Below, in pieces: positions 56,114-64,000 of a DNA stretch of 64,000 bases. The stretch spans positions 890,501 to 954,500 of the forward strand of contig JAGUCH010000007.1 of the NCBI GenBank assembly GCA_019096065.1, in the 5' to 3' direction. The notes below the pieces were generated by a model. It did no database searches. It had not been told where the DNA came from and saw nothing but the letters and a program-made list of their open reading frames with translations. This DNA is from Paracyclopina nana. Taxonomy: Eukaryota > Arthropoda > Copepoda > Cyclopoida > Cyclopettidae. Made by a program: the position numbers and the translations under genes. Numbering within the stretch: the stretch's first letter is position 1; every line of letters starts with the position of its first letter.

Positions 56114-59100
56114 TTATGAGTAAAATGTAAGCACCGACTCTTGATTTCCCCTGAGGTACAAGAAGGGTGGCATAAGTCTTGAAGTGTAGTCTAGCAAAGC
56201 CAGATACAAAAATGGAGGCATGCCTTCCTTCTTGGGCATGGGTAGGGTCATCACTACCAAACTGGCAGCCTCTCTGGAGTTCTCATTGACAATCTCAGCA
56301 ATTCTTAGGTTGAAGTTGATCTTCTCAGAGTGCTGCTTCAAAATTGCATTGTCAATCTTGTCCCCAACCCTGCTCTTGACCATGCTCAAGAAGTCAGCCT
56401 TGGTGGTCTTTGAAGGCGTTTTAGTAGCATCTGAAATGATGATGATGTCCTTGCAGTCAATCCTGAACTTGGCCATCAGCTCAGCCATGTTTCTTGACTC
56501 ATCATCCAAATTTTGAATCTTGTTGCTCAAGAAGAAGATCCTCAGCTTGCTGTTCTTATACAATGACCTTTGAGTCATGATGAAGGGCAAAAGCAGAGTC
56601 AAGCCACCATCATCATACAGCCAGTAGATATCGATTGTTCCTGGCACAGGAGTCTTGGTCCGGAACACCCTGGCTCTTTCAACTATGTCATCATCAAATA
56701 TTGTAGAGTCTTTTTGCATGATCTTTGAAATCACACTCCTCTTGGGCCATGCAGTCTTGTTGAGAACTCCATCAGCAGGAGCAGATTTCTGAGGGAAAAA
56801 AAATGATAACTATCAGCAAGGATTTTTTATGTCTCTCTAAGGCGTACCTTCTCCTCTGATGTTGACCTCTCAGAGCCTGATGGGTCAATGTAAGGGTCAG
56901 CATCTAAGCCTGAGTCAATTGAAATGTGAGAATCCACAATTGTTCTCTTGGTGGAAGTAACATTGATGGCTGTTTGTGACAGAGTTGTTGTGTCAAGCAA
57001 ATCAGATAAATCCATTCCTCCATTCAGTCTGAGAACTCCTACAGCCTTTTTGAAGTTAAAGGCTACTAGGAGAGTATCAAAGAAGTCCTGGACTTCTGCA
57101 TCATCACCATCCCATTTTTCCTGCAAATAATCTAAAGTCTCAACTCTGAAAATCAATTATCCAAAGTGGTATGAGCTTACCATGAATCCAAGCAAAATCA
57201 TGTTGGGACTCAGCTTTCCAAGTCCGTTCAACTCTAGGGCAGTTCTGGTTCCTTCACTCATGGTGTCGTTGGCTGTCACTGCATAGAAAGCTTTCACATG
57301 GTTGATGTTTAGCCAATGTTCGCCTTCAGCTCTGATTGCATCTCTGTTCTTGCGATTCATTTGTCCATACTTAACAACATTCAGGCAAGTTAACAGAGAA
57401 ATCTTCTTGGTCACCAAGTTGCCAAAGTCAACCAAGCTTGGCCTGTAAGCTGGATTTCCGCAAACAACCATGATCTTGGGCCTGTAGTTTTTGACATGCT
57501 CAGGTACAATGCTCAACGATTGCACTGAGTGCAAAGCAGTTACAAATGCTCTAGATTGGGTAGATGACCCCCAATTGGCATCAGGCTTCCGCTGCTTGAT
57601 CCAAATATAGATGAACCAAATGATCAAGAAGGTGGCAATGGCTGTAGCATACTCCATCAAGAACATGACAGCAATGCAGAGAATGGTTCCAAAGAGGCTG
57701 AGCCACTTGTTGTAGTATTTGAAACTAGGACGCCATCCTGGAGTGTTGGTATAGCTGGCATGGAAGACAGCAAAGTTCAACATGCCATAGGCAGCCACAA
57801 AAAAGTTGGACAAAAGGCCAGCAATCATGTTCAGTTCTCCAATCAAAATGCAAATGATGGCGACAAAGAAAATCAAGACATAGCCATACAGAGGATCCTT
57901 GCCCTTGCCCAGTCCAATTGCAAACTTGGAAATGCCAGGGAAGAGCTTGTCCCTGGCAACAGCTTGGAAAACACGGGGAGCACCGACCAAAGATGCAATA
58001 GCTGAAGAAAGGGTGGCAGCAAAGCATCCAGCATAGATGAGAGGACCAAATGCTGAAATGTTCTCCATCAATTGTTGGTCCACTACTGCTCCTTTCTCAC
58101 AAATTCGCCTGCAAGCAGAGTTAGCCTGGTAAGTCTTACACTGTCAATGAGAAAGTTGGCAAAAAGTGTTACCCTGTGCAGTTGTCAAAAGTCTGAGTTA
58201 TGTTGTACATCTCCATGGAGGTTTCATTGAGTCTTCCATCAGCAAATAGGACTTCTTCGACAATGCCAGAGGCTTTTCTGATTGAGCAGCATCCAACCAT
58301 GAGGGTGTAAATGAAGTAAGAGCAGTAAGTAGAGATGATAGCAGTCAATGTTCCCAGAGGAATGGCATGGCCTGGATCTTTCAAGTCGCCTGAGAAATTG
58401 GCTCCTGCCACAATTCCAGTGACAGCTGGGAAATACACAGCAAACACTGTGAAGAAGTCAAACTTCTTGCCAGTATTCTCATTTATCTGATAGTCAGAGT
58501 AAAGATTGGTTACTGCAACATCATAGCTGTAGCCAACAAAACCAGAAGCCTTCTTCACATCGGTGGGTGGCAAGAAGGATCCAATGATAAAGTCCACTTG
58601 GGCAATCAGGAGCAAACCCAGTAATCCCATCTCAACTCGGTTGACCCAGTCAAGACCAACAATTGCCAAAATGAGGATGCAAATCATAGTGACTGATCCA
58701 ATGAGTCGAATGTCATTGAGCCTTTCAGTGGCGCTAAAGATGCCTTGAAAGCCAGCGTATTGCTTCAACATGTCAAGCAAAGACTCACAGAAGCCAATCA
58801 CATACATGGCGCAAGCAATGGCATTGGCAGTGGTGATCATGATTCCAATAGCACCTCCAAACTCAGGTCCTTAAATGAGAGATGAGCATCGATGAAGGTG
58901 CAAGAAGTTCAAAGTATTTACCCAAGGATCTTGAAAGCATGTAGTAGATACCGCCTCCCTTGATCCTTCCATTTGTCGAAACAGCAGACATGGAAATTCC
59001 AGTAACTAAAGTGACGATGTTAGCCAAAGTGACAATGCAAAGTCCTTCAATGATTCCAGCTTGTCCAACCACCCAAGTCAACCTGAGGAAAAGCATGACA

Positions 59101-61548
59101 CCCCAAATGTTGAGAATGCACTTGATGAAGACACCCCTGATCCATCCCATCTTGTAAGATGATCCAGATTGCTTGGCTTCAGTTTCCTTCTCCTCAAGTT
59201 CCACAGCTTGAGTTCTTTGAATGGTATCATCTTCAAGCAAATCATCCAGGCTTGGTCTCGTTATGTTCTTGCCTGAAATGGATATTGATTGCCTTATAGC
59301 TTGATGTAGTTGATTCTAAGTTTAGTTCAATCTAGAAAAGGATGGCACGCCATTCATTTGCAAAAAAAAATCAGTCTATCATCCATAAGGATTAGAATTT
59401 TGCAGTTGCAAGTTGAGTTAAATCTAGATTTTGGAGCATAGATATGATGCATTGAAATGTGGTTGCTCATCATCAGATCAAGTTCAGTTCATTCTAGATT
59501 TTTTGGTGTGAGCATCATCATCCAATTGTTCAAATAATGATTGTGCTAATCATGCTTTTACATTTAAAGGATATTCTAGTTGCATCTATACAAGTTGAGT
59601 TCAATCTAGATATGAGCAAATATGATGACAATGGCATACAAATAATCATGCTCAGTCATGCTTTTTGTTACCTATATCAACCGATTGTCTATAATGGTCT
59701 AAATGAGGAGTTTTCTCTCTTGTCAAATAATGATTCAAACTTAAGTGTGGCTCATTATTCTCCACAGTCAGTGTAGCAGTTATTGACTGGCTTCTCTCCA
59801 GAACCTGAAAGAAAACCAAGGGAAATGATTTAGGTCTCCAGCATAGCAACAAGTTTTGTCCATGAACTTTTGTCTCTGAACTGTCTGAGATTTGAACAAA
59901 TTCTGATTAGGATCTTGAAGTATGCAATAATTGAGTCTAGCTAAATATCAAAGTTAATTGATGGCTCTAAAGCAAAATATAAAGTCACATGAAGCCAGTG
60001 AGGGGATCAACCAGGCATGAAAAAACAGGAAGGCCAACTTTCTTGTTTTTGGTTTTGTCTCTCTATGTTTGGAGACTGATGCAGAAAAAACTTTTGAATG
60101 CCTCCAGGTCAAATTCTGCTTCTACTGATGCTGTACATTCTTTGGAAATTTCCACCTTGTTTGTTGGCTCCCTCAAAATGGACTTGAGCTCATGAGGGTT
60201 TTTCCTTGTGTTTGAAATAATTGAGCTTAAGTTGATGTTACTTTTTCTGCATCAGACTCTAACTCTTTGGAGTACATTCCTTCCAATCTTATCTAACATG
60301 TCAATTAACTTCACGTATTTCAAACATTAAGCTCTAACATGATGCAAAAACAGAACACAGGTTTTAATAATTGGTAAGATCAAATCAATTCTTTAAATAG
60401 ATTCATTCATACTAAGTTTTTTTTGTGCTAGATCGAAATTTTGTGCCAGAAGCAAAAATAAATAATTTCTGCACAATTTTAATTTTTTGAGCTACTTTGT
60501 AACCTAATACTTAATTAAGTGCTGAGCCGAAATTGAAGATTTTAGCCTGAATGATGTTTTGATGAAATAAAGTTGCTTTCAGCTTAAGTTGAAGGATTGT
60601 GGTCAAAATAAGAAGCCTGAACCTTTATGAGGAATTTATGAATTTTAATTTTCTGTCAAGATGAAAGGTTTGACTTTCCCAGTTTTAACTGCATTCAACG
60701 TTGAAGTTTTGAGCCAAAATGGAATTTTAAGACAATATATGTAGAATATTTGAGCCTACACAGTTATTTAAAGCCTGGATGTGATTTGAAGCTTGTCCTT
60801 ATTTTAGATTTGAGCCAAAATGGAACTTTTGAGCTAATATGTGTACAAGTTTGGAGCCAAAATGAAATTTGAGCCTGAAATTAATTAAAGCCTGGATTTG
60901 ATTTGAAGCTTGTCCTTTTTTTAGATTTGAACCAAAATGGAACTTTTGAGCCAATATATGTTTAAGTTTGGAGCCACAATGAAATTTAGCCTAAAGTTAT
61001 TTAAAGCCTGAATTGAATTTGATTTGAAGCTTCTCCTTATTTTAGATTTGAACCAAAATGGAAGTTTTGAGCCAAATCAGTGGTTTTTAACTAAATCAGT
61101 GATTTTTGAGCCAAATCACTTATTTTGAGCCAAATCAATTATTTTTGAGCCAAATCACTTTTTTTGCTCCAAATAAGCGATTTTTAGCCAAATAAGTGGT
61201 TTTCAGCCAAATCAGTGATTTTTCAGCTAAATCAATTTTTTTGAGCCAAATCACTTATTTTGCTCCAAATAAGCTATTTTTAGCCTGATCAGTATTTTAA
61301 CCAGAAAATCATAGGACAACTGTCAAATTGGGGAACTTTGAAAAAAGTGCTTGTCTTACCTTGGGATTCAGCATTTGCGGGTAGACCGTGGATGGTCTTC
61401 GGTGTGCCAAAGCTGACGGATCTGGCAGATTATTGTCGACATTCTCAACCTGAAATCTTGAGGACTTTTTTCCAGCCTTGCTTTGGCCGGCCTCGGCCTC
61501 GGAGGCTGAGCTATCGAAACTGCTCTGACTTTCAGACTTGTGGATCAT
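56114..61548 (-). CDS. Na-K-2Cl / Na-Cl cotransporter (SLC12A1-3-like, NKCC)
   Basis: Coding exons in gene order: 61548-61360, 59804-59672, 59272-58922, 58869-58173, 58108-57181, 57120-56848, 56788-56114; 3246 bp, 1081 aa. The small second exon was found by phase and homology pattern: without it the frame breaks. The N-terminus has RFQV (31-34), a SPAK/OSR1 kinase docking motif, and a Thr-rich HYLTREKTPHLDHYR segment (88-102) like the regulatory phosphorylation site of NKCCs. About twelve membrane helices follow, with the family signature GGGIYYMLSRSLGPEFGG in helix 3 and glycosylation sites in the large loop. The C-terminal cytosolic domain ends in a hydrophobic segment. It moves Na, K and Cl inward for volume and salt balance. 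NKCC versus NCC is not settled. Confidence 0.94.
60480..61295. repeat. Degenerate repeats in NKCC intron 1
   Basis: Three units of about 115 bp (about 60740-61070) share GAAGCTTGTCCTTATTTTAG and GCCAAAATGGAACTTTTGAG. They pass into about ten copies of a 20-bp AGCCAAATCAGTGATTTTTG unit (61070-61290). Non-coding. Confidence 0.75.
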
Positions 61549-61599
61549 TCTATGACCGAGCTCCAATTAAGAGGTCCGCTAAAAAGCTACAGCTTTTAT

Positions 61600-62370
61600 A
61601 CTGAAGCGATGGTGACGCGACAATTACCTTCCGCGCACGGTGCGGTGCTACGTCGCTCACCTTATCATCTAGAACAATGTCGAAACCGAATTTTTATAAA
61701 GGATTCCTCTCATTTTTTTTTCAAAAAATGTATTAAATTCCTTAATAGAATACATTTTAAAGCTCTTCTATTTGTGTGTCATGTTTTTTGTTTTGATTTT
61801 TTAAACTTTTTTGTATGATTAGGATATTTTTGGATGTATGAAATCCTTATTTTTTGAATGTGCCATTATTGTTCTAAGATATTTTTTTGAACTTTTTTGA
61901 TCAATGGACTCATTTTGAATTGTTTCAAAAGTAGATGTGGAGGTAATTTGAATCAGGGTTGGAATGGCATAATTCATGTGCAAAGCATGTCTTATTTCAG
62001 ATTTATTGACACATAATCCGCATTATAGTCTTTCTTTTGCCCAAGGGTTAATAATGCATATTCAATTGATTTTGAAGAATGTCTATGCTAAAAGTGATTT
62101 TGGCGCCCTTAATTCATTTTTTGGCCACTTAACTATTTCATTTGAAGCAAAGGGCTAAAATCGCTTAATTTTCATTTTCATCATGGCAACTGAGATTATC
62201 TTGTTTTCATTGGAAATTGAGGAAAATTGTTTTCCCCTAATTTGTGCAAAAAGAAGTCAACTTTTTGCATAAGCCCTAAAGGCTAGAGATCCAAGCTCAA
62301 TTGTAAAATTAGCGCCACCTATTGGCAAAATATTGCAACTTGCGCGACCTTCTTGAATTTTATAACTAGG
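61600..62370. other. Upstream flank of NKCC, no gene seen
   Basis: CpG-containing sequence at 61610-61690 (GACGCGACAATTACC, CGCGCACGGTGCGG) is the likely promoter region; the rest is AT-rich without ORFs of note. Confidence 0.4.
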
Positions 62371-63145
62371 TAAAGGCGTCCATAAATGGACAGCGGAGGG
62401 CGGGCCTACGGAAATATTTGAAAGTATAGCCCTTTATTTTAATAAAAAAAAAATGGAAAGCATGCTTCATATCACAAAGCTTTTTCATTCAGCAACCTTC
62501 ACTTTTAAATGGAGCTGAGTCACATGTGTAGTTAATAGTTCAACTTTATTATATGACAGAGCGGCAATCATCCAACGCACATTGCTGAGCAGATTGCAAA
62601 GGTTGAAAATGGTCGAAGTCATAGGTGGTGCAATTTTAAGGAAATCTGTCACTCCACTTCACCAAGTAAATAAGTTTGACCTTGGCAAATTTTGGCGGGC
62701 TCAGCTTGCCAAGATTGCCACTCTCTCTGATGTACAGTTGAACTAGTAGTTGCACTCAGGTTCAAATATGCTAATATTAAGAAGACCTGTGTCCTATGCA
62801 TGGATCAACTGAGACAAACTCAGACCAGGACCAACTGTTTGCTAGAGCCAGGACCAACTATCGGGCAGCTGTGCTTGGATCAACTAAGACATACTGTACT
62901 TGGAAGACTCCAACGGATTGCCCTTGGATAGACATAACTCATAGTCCCTGGATTAACTTTGAAGAAAAATTGTCCTTGGATCAATGAAATGGATAGTCCT
63001 TGGATCGACTACTCTGACTTAGCAGGACTTGGGTCAAGTATTTCAAACTGTGACTGGATAGCCTGACAAATCTGATTGTCCCTGCACCAAAAAACGGATC
63101 AAACTTGGATTGAAAGCTAGAAAAGCATGCGGCTCCAAAACTGTA
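62371..63145 (-). mobile_element. Helitron-like 3' end, copy 2
   Basis: This is the reverse complement of 11810-12618, continuous over about 780 bp with small indels. On the minus strand it ends in the same hairpin GTCCATTTATGGAC, eight bases, CTAG, then T. The two copies therefore share an exact 3' boundary while flanks differ (TTTTATT versus TTATAAAA), as expected for independent insertions. Confidence 0.6.
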
Positions 63146-63154
63146 CTCAAGAAG

Positions 63155-63350
63155 CTGGAATAGGACCTACCAGAACATACTGTGCTAGAAACTAATGTGA
63201 CGGTAATGGAATAGAGTCTACTCCATGACAGAGCTAGAATAGGAACTACTGTGACGATACCGGAATAGAATCTACTCCATAACAGAGCAGGAATAGGATC
63301 TACTGTGACAGTACAGGAATAGAAACTACTGTGACAGACCAGGAACAGCA
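63155..63350. repeat. Minisatellite TACTGTGACAGTACAGGAATAGAATC
   Basis: A unit of about 26-30 bp repeats six or seven times (GGAATAGA.TCTACT core). It adjoins the Helitron-like copy 2 and is probably part of its body. Confidence 0.75.
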
Positions 63351-63474
63351 TCTTTACCAGACTTGGGATTTAAACAATTGCTAATGCATGCCATAATAGA
63401 ATTTAGGCTGACCTAATACTCTGAATTTGTTGAAACCAAAGCTGAAATGCAATTTACTTTACAACCTAGCTGAT

Positions 63475-63900
63475 ACTTCAGGACTTGGCCAAAACATTCA
63501 AGATTTGGACTTCAGGACTTGGCCACTACATTCAAGATTTGGACTTCAGGACTTGGCCACTACATTCAAGATTTGGACTTTAGGACTTGGCTGAACCTTA
63601 AGGACTTGCCTCTCACTTCAAGACTTGCTTTTAACTTCAGGATTTACCTTAACTTCAGAACTTGGCCAATACTTCAGGACTTGTCTCTAGCTTCAAGACT
63701 TAGCCAATACTTAGGACTTAGTTGAAACTTCAGGACTTACCAAAATTTCAGGACTTGGCCAATACTTCAGGATTTGGCCAAAACTTAAGGGCTTGCCTAT
63801 AACTCCAAGACTTGCCTATAAGTTCAAGACTTGTGTTTTACTTATTAGACTATGACTTTTTATGCCAAAGTTCTTCCTGACTGAAAAACATGGCCAAGAC
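63475..63900. repeat. Minisatellite ACTTCAGGACTTGGCCAATA
   Basis: Begins with three near-identical 31-bp units (GGACTTGGCCACTACATTCAAGATTTG core) and continues as degenerate 18-20-bp units. No gene to the end of the window. Confidence 0.8.
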
Positions 63901-64000
63901 TTCTAGGACTTGTTGCATACTTCAATATATCTTATTTGTCATGACCTTAATCACTTAGCTGATTTATCTACCTGATGTATTACTAACTTTGCTGGCCTAG

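Noticed and set aside
61360..61566. TTG start at 61566 for the cotransporter
   Set aside because: An ATG lies in frame at 61548 and leaves the SPAK motif intact.

Overview
The window is eukaryotic nuclear DNA. Split genes have GT-AG introns, many only about 45-90 bp long. The protein families (no-I-domain integrin alpha, cortactin, NKCC, GT10 fucosyltransferases) are animal, and the mix of short introns, large repeat-filled first introns and arthropod-style mobile elements suggests an arthropod, possibly a crustacean. The species cannot be named from the sequence. Host DNA looks AT-rich by eye, while the retroelement at the left edge is clearly GC-rich.

Layout. 1-7594: 3' part of a Gypsy/Ty3-type LTR retrotransposon with an envelope gene: gag tail, a -1 frameshift signal, a broken pol, an env with one break, polypurine tract and 3' LTR. 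7611-8704: a nearly palindromic foldback element with tRNA-like Pol III promoter segments in both arms. 8705-12618: GC-hairpin repeats, degenerate minisatellites and a copy of an element whose end looks like a Helitron 3' terminus; a second, inverted copy lies at 62371-63145. 12620-34200: gene-free, AT-rich DNA with TIR elements, inverted repeats and several tandem arrays, including a 15-bp satellite at 24076-25345.

34430-61548: a gene-rich block. In order: integrin alpha (+, 14 exons, 1128 aa), alpha-1,3-fucosyltransferase A (+, 6 exons, 429 aa), a ZC2HC1-type zinc-finger gene (+, 3 exons, 204 aa), cortactin (-, 6 coding exons, 624 aa), fucosyltransferase B (+, 6 exons, 459 aa) and an NKCC-type SLC12 cation-chloride cotransporter (-, 7 coding exons, 1081 aa). 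All six spliced models sum to whole codons and read through without stops. The two fucosyltransferases are paralogues with identical internal exon lengths, separated by the zinc-finger gene and cortactin. The genes are not an operon or pathway. Integrin and cortactin both act in adhesion and actin, and the fucosyltransferases would modify secretory-pathway glycoproteins; a functional link between them is not shown.

The most interesting unexplained signals are the foldback with tRNA-like arms, the paired Helitron-like ends, an approximately 18-bp motif dispersed about twelve times in both orientations, six exact copies of an E2F-like 15-mer in integrin intron 1, inverted repeats flanking integrin exon 7, a 145-bp hairpin in integrin intron 1, and three separate arrays built on a CTCAG/CTGAG dyad.
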